Assembly (NCBI RefSeq): GCF_022568795.1
Contig: NZ_JAKZHU010000001.1
Coordinates: 310,001 to 374,000 of the forward strand
Reading direction: 5' to 3'
DNA length: 64,000 nucleotides
From: Arsenicicoccus dermatophilus
GTDB taxonomy: Bacteria > Actinomycetota > Actinomycetes > Actinomycetales > Dermatophilaceae
In this document: one piece after another, positions 16,771 through 25,523 of the stretch
Position numbering within the stretch: the first letter of the stretch is position 1
How the letters are laid out: each line of letters starts with the position of its first letter
Translations under genes and position numbers: made by a program
The notes under the pieces: model-generated
What the model was told of the DNA's origin: nothing
Database searches by the model: none
What the model saw: only the letters and a program-made list of their open reading frames with translations

Positions 16771-18660
16771 ATGGGCGGCAGGACGAGTCGGGCATGCGCG
16801 GTGCTGGCGGCCGGCGCCCTCGTCGCCGGCTGCACGGGGGACCCGGGACCGCAGGGGACCGCGGACCAGGTGGGTCGGGCCATCGCCTCGGCCGACCTGA
16901 CCGGGGTGCCGCTCGACGGGATCGATGCCGCCACCGCCACCGCGCAGGTCAAGGGGCTGCTCGCGGGTCTGGGTGAACGCAAGCCGACGGTGCGACTCCT
17001 GGAGGATCCCAGGGCCGACGATCAGGGGGCCGCCACCGCGCGCTACCACGTCAGCTGGCCGCTCGCCGAGGGCCGGCTCTGGGAGTACGACACCTCTGTC
17101 CCCCTGGTGCGCAAGGACGGGGGCTGGCGGGCCCGCTGGAGCCCCGCCGTCGCGCTGCCCGGGGCGCAGGCGGGCGACACGGTCAAGGTGAGCCGCACCC
17201 CGGCGGTCCGCGGCCGGGTCCTCGGCGCGGGCGGCGTGCCGATCGTCCAGCTGCGCCAGGTGGTCCGGCTCGGCGTCGACAAGTCGCACGGGACGCCGGC
17301 GCAGGCCCTGGCGGCGGCACCGCAGGTCGCGGCGCTCGCCGGGCTCACCGACGTGGCGGGCTACACCGGCCAGGTGCAGGCCGCCGGGCCTCAGGCCTTC
17401 GTCGAGGCCGTGGTCCTGCGGCGGGAGGACCCCAAGGTCGCGGCGATCCCGCAGGTCGCAGCCGCCAACCCCACCGTGGCCGGGCTGGCCGCGGAGCTCC
17501 CGCTCGCGCCCACCAAGACCTTCGCCCGGCCCGTCCTGGGCGGCGTGGGGGAGGCCACCGCCGAGATCGTCGAGCAGTCCGCCGGGGCCGTCGCCCCGGG
17601 AGACCTGGTGGGGCAGGGCGGACTTCAGCGATCGCACGACGAGACCCTGCGCGGGACCCCGGGCCTGACGGTCTCCCTGGTCCACGGCGGCGAGGCCCGG
17701 CAGCTGCACACGGTCGCCCCGGTCGCGGGGAAGGACCTGACGACCACGCTCGACGTCCCCGCCCAGGCGCGCGCCGAGGCCCTGCTCGCCGGGGTGAAGC
17801 CGGCCAGCGCGGTCGTCGCCGTACGGCCGTCCACCGGTGACGTGCTCGTCGCCGCGAGCGGGCCCGGGGGGCAGGGGCAGTCCACCGCCACCCTCGGCCA
17901 GTACGCCCCGGGGTCGACCTTCAAGATCGTCTCGGCCCTGGCCCTGCTGCGCGCCGGGGTGACCGCGGCCACGCCCACGCCGTGCACGGCCCAGGTGGTC
18001 GTCGACGGTCGCCGCTTCGAGAACTACGACGCCTATCCGGCGGCGGGGCTCGGGCAGGTCCCGCTCGCGACGTCCTTCGCCAAGAGCTGCAACACGGCCT
18101 TCATCGGGCTGCGGGGCAAGGCCCCGTCCGCCGCCCTCGCCGACGCCGCGGCGGGCCTCGGGCTCAGCTCCGAGCCGCGTGTCGGCCTGCCCGTCCATCT
18201 CGGTGGGGTCCCTGCCGCCACCGGCCAGACCGACCACGCGGCCCAGATGATCGGCCAGGGCGAGATCACGGCGAGCCCCCTCGGCATGGCGACCGTGACC
18301 GCGAGCGTGGTGGCGGGGCACCCGGTGGTGCCGCGGTTGGTGGTGCCGGCCGCGGGTGTGCCGTCGGGCACCGCGGGCCAGGCGACCCGCCCGGTCACCC
18401 CGGCCGAGGCCGCGACCCTGCGCGCCCTCATGCGCGGCGTCGTCACGGGCGGCAGCGGCGCGCTCCTGGCAGACCTGCCCGGGGCGCCGATCGCGAAGAC
18501 GGGGACGGCGGAGTTCGGCACGACCGCACCGCCGCGCACCCACGCCTGGATGGTGGCTGCGCGGGGTGACCTTGCGGTCGCCGTCTTCGTGGACGAGGGG
18601 GAGGGGGGCTCGCGTACCGCCGGGCCGATCCTCAAGGCCTTCCTCGCCGGGACCCGCTGA
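16771..18660 (+). CDS. Class B penicillin-binding protein, lipoprotein
   Basis: A 629-residue transpeptidase. The N-terminus is a lipoprotein signal ending in LVAGC, so the protein should be lipid-anchored on the outer membrane face. Residues of about 30-140 resemble the NTF2-like MecA_N domain, followed by a dimerisation domain and the transpeptidase domain with all three motifs: STFK at 382-385, SCN at 439-441 and KTG at 576-578. It would crosslink peptidoglycan; MecA_N-type PBPs often bind beta-lactams poorly, but resistance is not shown here. It stands alone between pepN and a secreted protease. Confidence 0.9.
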   Translation: MGGRTSRACAVLAAGALVAGCTGDPGPQGTADQVGRAIASADLTGVPLDGIDAATATAQVKGLLAGLGERKPTVRLLEDPRADDQGAATARYHVSWPLAEGRLWEYDTSVPLVRKDGGWRARWSPAVALPGAQAGDTVKVSRTPAVRGRVLGAGGVPIVQLRQVVRLGVDKSHGTPAQALAAAPQVAALAGLTDVAGYTGQVQAAGPQAFVEAVVLRREDPKVAAIPQVAAANPTVAGLAAELPLAPTKTFARPVLGGVGEATAEIVEQSAGAVAPGDLVGQGGLQRSHDETLRGTPGLTVSLVHGGEARQLHTVAPVAGKDLTTTLDVPAQARAEALLAGVKPASAVVAVRPSTGDVLVAASGPGGQGQSTATLGQYAPGSTFKIVSALALLRAGVTAATPTPCTAQVVVDGRRFENYDAYPAAGLGQVPLATSFAKSCNTAFIGLRGKAPSAALADAAAGLGLSSEPRVGLPVHLGGVPAATGQTDHAAQMIGQGEITASPLGMATVTASVVAGHPVVPRLVVPAAGVPSGTAGQATRPVTPAEAATLRALMRGVVTGGSGALLADLPGAPIAKTGTAEFGTTAPPRTHAWMVAARGDLAVAVFVDEGEGGSRTAGPILKAFLAGTR

Positions 18661-18838
18661 CCTGCGGTCGGATGCGCACGGCAACCGCAGGTTTGCCGAT
18701 CGTTCACCTCCGAGGCGTTCAGGGTCGATAGTCGCGGCACGTCGGTTCTATCCGGTCTTCTGTATGGCGGACCGGTCGAGGCGGACATACCCTCGCCATG
18801 CGGTCACCCATCGACCGCAGCCATCTTTGGGAGGAACC

Positions 18839-21838
18839 GTGCAGAAGCACTCTCCGACCGGTCGAGGACGATCGGTCATCATCTCCACCGCGGCGATGTC
18901 GCTGGTGCTGGCGCCCGTCGCGCTGGCCGGCGCTCCCGCGCAGGCCGCGGGCGAGGGCTCGACCGCGCTCTACATCGTCCAGGTCGCGGGCAACCCGCTG
19001 ACCACCTACGCCGGTGGTGTCAAGGGCATCCCGGCGACCAAGCCCGCCAAGGGGGGCAAGGTCAAGGTCCGCTCCGCCAACGGTCAGGCCTACACCCGCC
19101 ACCTGGTCACCGAGCACAAGGACGCCCTCGCCGAGATCGGCGTCCCCGCCACCGCCAAGACCCGTGACTACACCACCACCTTCAACGGCATGGCGGTGCG
19201 CCTCACCCCGGCCCAGGCCGACAAGCTGGAGAAGTCGAAGTCCGTCGTGCGCGTCTGGAAGGACGAGCAGCGCCAGGCCGACACCAACACCACCCCGCAG
19301 TTCCTCGGCCTCGACGGTCCGAACGGCGTGTGGCAGAAGCAGTTCGGCGGCAACGCCAAGTCGGGCGCGGGCATGATCGTCGGTGTCATCGACTCCGGCA
19401 TCTGGCCGGAGAACCCGTCCTTCGCGCCGCTGGCCAACCCGGTCGGCCAGGACCGCGTCGACGCCAACTGGAACGGCGTCTGCGACGGCGGCACCGGCCC
19501 GGACAAGGTCACCTGCAACAACAAGCTCATCGGCGCCCGGGCCTACTACTCCGCGGCGACCGTGCCGGACTTCGAGTTCAAGACCCCGCGTGGCTACAAC
19601 GCCCACGGCACCCACACGGCGGGGACGGCGGCCGGCAACTACGGTGTCGACGCGGTCGTCAACGGCCAGCCGGTCGGCAAGATCAGCGGTATGGCGCCCG
19701 CGGCGCGCATCGCGGTCTACAAGGCCCTGTGGACCAAGCCCGACAACAGCGGCGCCAGCGGTGCCACCGTCGACCTGGTCGCGGCCATCGACCAGGCCGT
19801 CGCCGACGGCGTCGACGTGATCAACTACTCCGTCTCCGGCTCGAGCACCTACTCGGTCACCCCGGACGAGATCGCGTTCTTCAACGCCGCCGACGCCGGG
19901 GTCTTCGTCTCCGCCTCGGCCGGCAACTCCGGCGACACGGTGGGCACCTCCTCGGTCGCCCACAACTCCCCCTGGGAGATGACCGTCGCTGCCAGCACCG
20001 CCCCGCACGCGGTCGCCAAGACCGTGACGCTCGGCAACGGCAAGGTCTACACCGGCGTCGGCACCGGCCCCAAGGTCGGCCCGGCCCCCGTCGTCAGCGC
20101 CGCCGGCGCGGCCCTGCCCGGCGCGGACGCCACCAAGGCCAAGCAGTGCTACTCCGACGCGGACGACGACCCGACCAACGGCGTCACCGCGGTCCTGGAC
20201 GCCGCCAAGATCAAGGGCAAGATCCTGCTCTGCGAGCGCGGCGGCAACGCCCGCACCGACAAGGGCGACGCGGCCAAGAACGCCGGTGCCATCGGCATGC
20301 TCCAGGTCAACACGTCGGACGCTCAGTCCGTCAACGCCGACTTCATGACCCTCCCGACGGCGCACCTGGACGCCAAGCAGGGCGCCGAGGTCAAGGCCTA
20401 CGTCGCGAGCGACCCCAACCCGACCGCGACGCTGAGCGACCCCTTCAAGGACCCCCAGGCCCGGCACCCGCAGATGGCCGGCTTCTCGTCGTACGGCCCG
20501 GCCCTCGCCGGCGGTGGCGACCTGCTGAAGCCCGACATCACGGCCCCCGGCGTGGACATCATCGCCGCGGTCTCGCCCAAGGAGTACCAGGGCAACAACT
20601 TCGGCTCGATGTCTGGCACCTCGATGTCGGCGCCGCACGTCGCGGGTCTGGGCGCCCTGCTCAAGCAGCTGCACCCCGACTGGTCCCCGATGGCGGTCAA
20701 GTCGGCCATGATGACCACCGCCTCGGTGCTCGACGACCACGGTCAGCCGATCCAGCGCGGCTCGGAGAACGCCACCCCGCTCGACTTCGGTGCGGGCCAC
20801 GTCACTCCTCCCAAGATGGTCTCGCCGGGTCTGGTCTACGACTCGGCCGCCCCGGACTGGATGAAGTACCTCTGCGGGATCAACCAGCTCGAGCTGATCT
20901 CCGACCCGGGCACCTGCGCCAAGGTCGGCACCATCGACCCGAGCGACCTGAACTACCCCAGCATCGCCATCGGCGACCTGGCAGGCACGCAGACGGTCAC
21001 CCGCACGGTCCGCAACGTCGAGGACAAGACCGCCGTCTACAAGGTCCGCGTCCAGCAGCCCACCGGTGTGGCCGTCTCGGTCCAGCCGACCATGTTCACC
21101 ATCAAGCCCGGCGAGAGCAAGACCTACACGGTCACCTTCCGCCGCACCGCGGCGCAGTTCGACCAGTACGCCTTCGGTGCGCTGACCTGGACCGGCAACC
21201 GCGGTCAGGTCGTCCGCAGCCCCCTGGCGATCCGTTCGGTCGCGCTGTCCGCGACGCCCGGCGAGATCAAGGGTGCGGCGACCTCCGGCTCGGCGAACCT
21301 CCTGGTCAAGCCCGGCTTCTCGGGCACGTTGACCGCCAAGCCGGCGGGGGCCGTCCCCTCGCAGGTCAACGCGGGTGACGTGGCTCAGGGCAAGGCCCTC
21401 AGCACCACGGTCCAGGTGCCCGAGGGCACCAAGGCCGTCCGGTTCGCGACCTTCGACGCGGACTACCCGGCCGGCACCGACATCGACCTGACCGTCCTCA
21501 AGGACGGCAAGGAGATCGGCACCAGCGGCGAGGCCACGGCGGAGGAGGCGGTCACCCTGCTCAAGCCGGCTGCCGGTTCCTACACCGTCGAGGCGAAGTA
21601 CTTCGCCGGTCCGTCGGCCAGCCTCTCCGTGAAGCAGCACTCCTTCGTCCTCACCGACAAGGCCGAGGGCAACCTCACCGCCACGCCGGAGAGCCAGGCC
21701 GTCACCAGCGGCAAGCCCGCCACCGTCACGGTGGACTGGAAGGGCCTGACGGCCGGTCAGCACTACCTCGGCGCCGTGGCGCTGGGCAACGCCGGTGCGC
21801 CGGTCAAGGACGTGCTCGTCACGCTCGACCCGAAGTGA
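18839..21838 (+). CDS. Secreted subtilisin-like serine protease (S8)
   Basis: A 999-residue exported protease. Order: signal peptide to about residue 37 (basic head, hydrophobic core, AxA-like APAQAA end), I9 inhibitor propeptide (about 43-145), S8 domain with Asp185 (VIDSG), His256 (AHGTHTAG) and Ser595 (GTSMSAPH), an inserted PA domain, a fibronectin-III-like subtilase domain after about residue 690, and a C-terminal beta-rich extension. The start is the GTG at 18839 because GGGAGGA lies 5 nt upstream; the open frame extends far upstream but without signal features. It likely degrades extracellular protein after propeptide removal. No sortase motif is seen. Confidence 0.93.
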   Translation: MQKHSPTGRGRSVIISTAAMSLVLAPVALAGAPAQAAGEGSTALYIVQVAGNPLTTYAGGVKGIPATKPAKGGKVKVRSANGQAYTRHLVTEHKDALAEIGVPATAKTRDYTTTFNGMAVRLTPAQADKLEKSKSVVRVWKDEQRQADTNTTPQFLGLDGPNGVWQKQFGGNAKSGAGMIVGVIDSGIWPENPSFAPLANPVGQDRVDANWNGVCDGGTGPDKVTCNNKLIGARAYYSAATVPDFEFKTPRGYNAHGTHTAGTAAGNYGVDAVVNGQPVGKISGMAPAARIAVYKALWTKPDNSGASGATVDLVAAIDQAVADGVDVINYSVSGSSTYSVTPDEIAFFNAADAGVFVSASAGNSGDTVGTSSVAHNSPWEMTVAASTAPHAVAKTVTLGNGKVYTGVGTGPKVGPAPVVSAAGAALPGADATKAKQCYSDADDDPTNGVTAVLDAAKIKGKILLCERGGNARTDKGDAAKNAGAIGMLQVNTSDAQSVNADFMTLPTAHLDAKQGAEVKAYVASDPNPTATLSDPFKDPQARHPQMAGFSSYGPALAGGGDLLKPDITAPGVDIIAAVSPKEYQGNNFGSMSGTSMSAPHVAGLGALLKQLHPDWSPMAVKSAMMTTASVLDDHGQPIQRGSENATPLDFGAGHVTPPKMVSPGLVYDSAAPDWMKYLCGINQLELISDPGTCAKVGTIDPSDLNYPSIAIGDLAGTQTVTRTVRNVEDKTAVYKVRVQQPTGVAVSVQPTMFTIKPGESKTYTVTFRRTAAQFDQYAFGALTWTGNRGQVVRSPLAIRSVALSATPGEIKGAATSGSANLLVKPGFSGTLTAKPAGAVPSQVNAGDVAQGKALSTTVQVPEGTKAVRFATFDADYPAGTDIDLTVLKDGKEIGTSGEATAEEAVTLLKPAAGSYTVEAKYFAGPSASLSVKQHSFVLTDKAEGNLTATPESQAVTSGKPATVTVDWKGLTAGQHYLGAVALGNAGAPVKDVLVTLDPK

Positions 21839-21865
21839 TCCTCGGCTGAGGCCGACTCACGACGA

Positions 21866-21904
21866 CGGATGGCCCGCCACCCCACCGGGGTGGCGGGCCA
21901 TCCG
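21866..21904. terminator. Terminator, 18-bp perfect stem
   Basis: Arms at 21866-21883 and 21887-21904 pair perfectly around ACC, 28 bp after the protease stop. The remaining sequence up to 22035 shows no gene. Confidence 0.9.
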
Positions 21905-22035
21905 TCGCGCTCGGGCAGGTCAGCCGGTGAGTTGGTCAGTCACGGGCGGCCGGGGAGCCGGGAGCGCTGCCATGGCTCACCGGCGCGGGGTGTCCGCGAG
22001 CGGGGCACGACGTCGTATGCCGGGTCGCGGCGGGG

Positions 22036-22761
22036 TCACCCGCCGGTGAGGACCTCGTGGGCACCCGCCTCGCGAAGGAGCTCGGGGGCGTGGGTGCTCG
22101 GCACGGCCACGACCCGGCCGACGCCGGCGGCGACGGCCGCTCGCACGCCTGCTGGGGCGTCCTCGACCGCGACGCAGCGGGCGGGGTCCACGCCGAGGCG
22201 GTGGGCGCCGAGCTGGTAGCAGTCGGGGGAGGGCTTGCCTCGCTCCACGTCGTCGCGGGTGACCACGGCGGCGAAGCGCTCGAGGCCGCCCAGGGCGGCC
22301 AGGGCGGGCTCGGCCCACGCGCGGCCGGCCGAGGTGACGAGGGCACAGGGGATGCCGAGCCGGTCGGCCTCGTCGAGCAGGTCGGCCGCACCGGCGAGCG
22401 GCTCGGGGGCCAGGTCGGTGGGCAGGGCGGCGACGAGCTCCTCGAAGAGCGCCTGCGGGTCCAGTCCGTCCCAGGGGCCGGGGGTCGTGCGGAAGACGTC
22501 GTCGGCACGCCGGCCGGTGAAGATCGCCAGGTCTGCGTCGCTGCAGGGCCACCCCCGGCAGGCGAAGACGCGGCGGTAGCCCTCGCGGTGGATCGGTTCG
22601 GAGTCGACGAGGGTCCCGTCGAGGTCGAGGAGGAGGCCCGCGGCCGGGGATCCCGCCACCTCCGGCCGAAGCCCGGTCAGACCGGCCGGCGCGGGTGGCC
22701 GACCGTGCGGCCGGGGGTGCGGGCTGTCCTCCTGGGGGGCCCTGCCGGTCAGGCCGTCCAC
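22036..22761 (-). CDS. HAD-superfamily phosphatase/phosphomutase, beta-PGM-like
   Basis: A HAD hydrolase with motif I DLDGTLVD, motif II Thr/Ser in VTSAGR, motif III Lys in GKPSPD and motif IV ED in VEDAPAG, plus a small helical cap as in beta-phosphoglucomutase and sugar phosphatases. It is the last gene of the minus-strand PTS operon, which suggests a sugar-phosphate substrate, possibly relieving sugar-phosphate stress; this is inferred. The start is uncertain. The GTG at 22761 overlaps the EIIA gene by 13 bp and gives 241 residues; a GTG at 22659 would give a tighter N-terminus. Confidence 0.78.
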   Translation of the reverse strand: MDGLTGRAPQEDSPHPRPHGRPPAPAGLTGLRPEVAGSPAAGLLLDLDGTLVDSEPIHREGYRRVFACRGWPCSDADLAIFTGRRADDVFRTTPGPWDGLDPQALFEELVAALPTDLAPEPLAGAADLLDEADRLGIPCALVTSAGRAWAEPALAALGGLERFAAVVTRDDVERGKPSPDCYQLGAHRLGVDPARCVAVEDAPAGVRAAVAAGVGRVVAVPSTHAPELLREAGAHEVLTGG

Positions 22762-23198
22762 GTGAGCAGGGTCTCCCCGACCGAGACGGCGTCGCCGGCC
22801 CGGTCGGCGGGCACCGCTGCGGCGGGCTGGTCCAGGAGGCACACCATCACCATGGCCGAGCGGCCACCCGCGGCGATGCCGGCCGGATCCCAGCGCACGA
22901 GCTCCTGCCCGGCGACCACCTCGGCGCCCTCGTCCACGAGGAGCTCGAAGCCGGCCCCGGCCAGCTGGACGGTGTCGATGCCCAGGTGGACCAGGACCGC
23001 GAGACCGTCGCCGGCGATGGCGTAGGCGTGCGGGTGCAGCTTGGCGATGCGGCCGGCGATCGGGGCGATCGCGGTCTGCACCTGCGGCGTCGGGTCGACG
23101 GCCAGGCCGGGGCCGACCATCTCGGCCGCGAAAACGGGGTCCGGGACCTCGGCGAGGGGGCGGATGGTCCCGGACGCCGGGGAGAGGACCTCCGTCAC
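22749..23198 (-). CDS. PTS glucose-family EIIA
   Basis: A 149-residue EIIA of the Glc/GlcNAc family. The phosphorylated His lies in VLVHLGIDTVQL and the partner His in KLHPHAYA; the N-terminal SPASGTIRPLAEVPDPVFA is characteristic. It takes phosphate from HPr and passes it to the adjacent EIIB. The GTG start overlaps the EIIB stop (GTGA), so the two are translationally coupled. EIIC is not fused to it but is encoded on the other strand 2.3 kb away, so the permease is split into three polypeptides. Confidence 0.92.
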   Translation of the reverse strand: MTEVLSPASGTIRPLAEVPDPVFAAEMVGPGLAVDPTPQVQTAIAPIAGRIAKLHPHAYAIAGDGLAVLVHLGIDTVQLAGAGFELLVDEGAEVVAGQELVRWDPAGIAAGGRSAMVMVCLLDQPAAAVPADRAGDAVSVGETLLTWTA

Positions 23199-23425
23199 AG
23201 GAGGTCCTCGATGTCCTCGCAGATGTTGTCGGCCTCGGGGCCGACGACGACCTGCACGACCGTGCCGGCGACGATGACGCCGTGGGCCCCGGCGGCCTTG
23301 AGGGCGGTCTGGTCGACGGCGGAGGGGTCCTCGACCTGGGTGCGCAGGCGGGTGATGCACGCCTCGATCTCGACGATGTTGGCGGGGCCGCCGAGCCCAG
23401 CGATGATCTTCTGTGCCTTATTCAC
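23195..23425 (-). CDS. PTS EIIB, GlcNAc/glucose type
   Basis: A 76-residue EIIB domain. The phosphorylated Cys lies in IEACITRLR; the surrounding NIVEIEAC and VVGPEADNICEDI are standard for the family. It transfers phosphate from EIIA to the incoming sugar on EIIC. The GTG start at 23425 overlaps the 3' end of the SIS gene by 8 bp, and GAAGGA lies 9 nt upstream; a TTG two codons earlier is possible. Confidence 0.92.
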   Translation of the reverse strand: MNKAQKIIAGLGGPANIVEIEACITRLRTQVEDPSAVDQTALKAAGAHGVIVAGTVVQVVVGPEADNICEDIEDLL

Positions 23426-24563
23426 TTTCGACAATCCTTCGGGTCGGTGCCGTCCCCTGAGATGGGACCGGCGCGTCGTTGGCTGGCTGGGCTCCATGGG
23501 CATCAGTCTGGGTGATCTTGGCCAGACCGCGTGGGCTATCCGGGTCAAGATCGAGTCGGGCGGCCAGTCGCTCGACCATGAGCTGGGCCGGGACGATGGT
23601 GGCGACGGGGGCCAGCGCCTCGGGCAGGGGAGGTGCCGGGACGTGCACCTGGGCGGTCCGGGCCAGCTCCTCGTCGCCTCCGATCGCGACCACCGCGGCG
23701 CCCCGATCAGCCAGATCGGTGGCGAGCTCGTGGATGGCCGAGACCATCGGCCCGTCGGCCGCGGCGACGAGGACGGCGACGGTGCCGGGGCGCACGACCG
23801 CGATCGGCCCGTGGCGCAGGTCGGCATACGAGTATCCGCGGACCGCCCGCAGGCAGGTCTCCTCGATCTTGAGGGCCGTCTCCAACGCGGTGCCCAGCAT
23901 CATGCCGCGACCGGTGACCAGGGTGGCGCCGGTCGCCCCGGCGAGGGCGCAGGCGGCCTCGTCGATCTCGGCGGTGCGGCCCAGGGCGTCGTGCACGAGC
24001 TCGGGCACGCACCGCAGCTGGGCGTCCAGGGAGGGGCCCTGCGAGGACAGGGCCGTGCCCAGGACCGCCATGGCGATGGTCTGGGTCAGATAGGTCTTGG
24101 TGGCTGGGACGGCCACCTCGGGGCCGGCCTGGGTGACCAGGGCGAGGTCGGCGGCCGCGGCGAGGGGAGAGCCCTCGACGTTGGTCACGGCGATCGTGGC
24201 CGCCCCGCAGGCGCGCACGCGCTCCTGGACGTCGACGAGCTCGCTGGTCGCCCCCGACTGGGAGACCGAGACCACGAGGGTGTCGGACAGGTCCGGGCGG
24301 GCGTCGTAGTGGGTGAAGACGCTGGGCGCCAGCATGGCGGCGGGCAGTCCGGCCCGGGTCTCGAGCAGGTAGCGGCCGTACATCGCGGCGTTGTCGCTGG
24401 AGCCGCGGGCGGAGAACAGCACGTGGCGTCGGCCCTGGGCCAGGCGGGCGATCTCGTCCCGCAGCGGCAGCAGCTGCTCCAGGGTGCGGGCCGCGGCCTC
24501 CGGGCCCTCGTGGATCTCTCGGAGCATGGTGCTCTGGGACGACGAGATCAGCTCCGGTGTCAT
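23418..24563 (-). CDS. SIS-domain sugar-phosphate enzyme, probable glucosamine-6-phosphate deaminase/isomerase
   Basis: A 381-residue protein with two SIS domains, like the isomerase half of GlmS but without the glutaminase domain. Motifs include SARGSSDNAAMYG, VSVSQSGATSE (sugar-phosphate binding) and the GlmS-like ETCLRAVRGYSYADLRHGP. Stand-alone proteins of this type (AgaS, GlmD, FrlB) deaminate or deglycate amino-sugar phosphates. Since NagA is encoded nearby and no NagB is seen, conversion of glucosamine-6-phosphate to fructose-6-phosphate and ammonia is the best reading. It is first in the operon with EIIB, EIIA and the HAD gene, downstream of a dre-like operator. Confidence 0.8.
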   Translation of the reverse strand: MTPELISSSQSTMLREIHEGPEAAARTLEQLLPLRDEIARLAQGRRHVLFSARGSSDNAAMYGRYLLETRAGLPAAMLAPSVFTHYDARPDLSDTLVVSVSQSGATSELVDVQERVRACGAATIAVTNVEGSPLAAAADLALVTQAGPEVAVPATKTYLTQTIAMAVLGTALSSQGPSLDAQLRCVPELVHDALGRTAEIDEAACALAGATGATLVTGRGMMLGTALETALKIEETCLRAVRGYSYADLRHGPIAVVRPGTVAVLVAAADGPMVSAIHELATDLADRGAAVVAIGGDEELARTAQVHVPAPPLPEALAPVATIVPAQLMVERLAARLDLDPDSPRGLAKITQTDAHGAQPANDAPVPSQGTAPTRRIVESE

Positions 24564-24660
24564 GGCTCTCCTTGCGTGCGCGTCGACGGGTCACGAGTGC
24601 ACAACGTCCTGCAGGGCTCGTTGACAGACCGTCCCCCAGGAGCGGATCATACATGTCCGT

Positions 24661-24676
24661 ACTGGTACGGACCACC
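24661..24676. promoter_or_regulatory. dre-like operator for the DasR/NagR-type regulator
   Basis: ACTGGTACGGACCACC fits the DasR-responsive element form (A-C/G-TGGTCTAGACCA-C/G-T) with differences only at the centre and last base. It lies in the divergent promoter region between the SIS gene (start 24563) and the GntR gene (start 24728), so it could control both directions. Confidence 0.7.
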
Positions 24677-24727
24677 CGTGTTGACCAGCGCGAATGATCC
24701 TAGCCCGAACGGATGAGAGGGTTGCCC

Positions 24728-25468
24728 ATGGCGACGAGGCGTGTCGCTGCGCGGCTGAGCGAGGGGCCCGTCCCCAAGCATGCCCAGCTGCGCGACGCCC
24801 TCGCCCGCGCCGTCCGCTCCGCGGATCCCGGCACCGCCATCGCCTCCGAGCGCGAGCTCATGCAGACCTACGCGGTCAGCCGCGCCACCGTGCGCCGCGC
24901 CATCGAGGCCCTCATCGCCGACGGCGTGCTGCACCGCATCCAGGGCAAGGGCACCTTCGTCGCCCACCCTCGCGTGCAGTCCCACCTGCACCTCGCGTCC
25001 TTCACCACCGACATGCGCCGCCGCGGCCTGACCCCCACCACGCGGGTGGTCCGCGTCGAGCGCCGGGTCTGTCCGGTCGAGGTCGCCGACGACCTGGGGC
25101 TCGCCGAGGGGGAGGCCGCATGGTTCGTCGAGCGGGTGCGGCTGGCCGACGGTCAACCGATGGCCTACGAGCGGGCGTGGTACCCCACCGACCTGCTGCC
25201 CGGCCTCGACGATCACGACCTGGCCGGGTCACTGTACGACCTCGTGCACCGGACCTACGGCCTGGTCGTCGACGCCGCCGAGCAGGCCGTCTGGGCCGAC
25301 CAGGCAGGCGCCGCGGCAACCTACCTCGACCTGTCGGCGACCGCGCCGGTCATGGTGTTCGACCGTCTGTCGCGTGTCGGCGGACGTCCCCTGGAGCGGG
25401 TGCGCAGCTGGTATCGCGGCGACCGCTACCAGATCCACATGACCCTCGACCGGAGCATGGCTCCCTGA
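24728..25468 (+). CDS. GntR/HutC-family regulator, DasR-like
   Basis: A 246-residue regulator with an N-terminal winged helix (SERELMQTYAVSRATVRRAIEAL, preceded by PKHAQLRDAL) and a C-terminal UTRA ligand domain (LHLASFTTDMRRRG onward). This is the DasR/NagR class, which senses glucosamine-6-phosphate or GlcNAc-6-phosphate and represses amino-sugar genes. It lies between the two arms of the GlcNAc locus and next to a dre-like site. The ATG at 24728 was preferred to the one at 24713 because GAGAGGG lies 7 nt before it. Confidence 0.88.
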   Translation: MATRRVAARLSEGPVPKHAQLRDALARAVRSADPGTAIASERELMQTYAVSRATVRRAIEALIADGVLHRIQGKGTFVAHPRVQSHLHLASFTTDMRRRGLTPTTRVVRVERRVCPVEVADDLGLAEGEAAWFVERVRLADGQPMAYERAWYPTDLLPGLDDHDLAGSLYDLVHRTYGLVVDAAEQAVWADQAGAAATYLDLSATAPVMVFDRLSRVGGRPLERVRSWYRGDRYQIHMTLDRSMAP

Positions 25469-25523
25469 CCGCACCACCGTGCCGGCATACGGGCCGGCGC
25501 GCCACGGAAGGACGACACCTCAC

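Noticed and set aside
18719-21763. A 1,014-codon minus-strand frame across the subtilase gene.
   Set aside because: Antisense of a gene with clear signal peptide and triad; its translation is low-complexity Gly/Arg/Val sequence.
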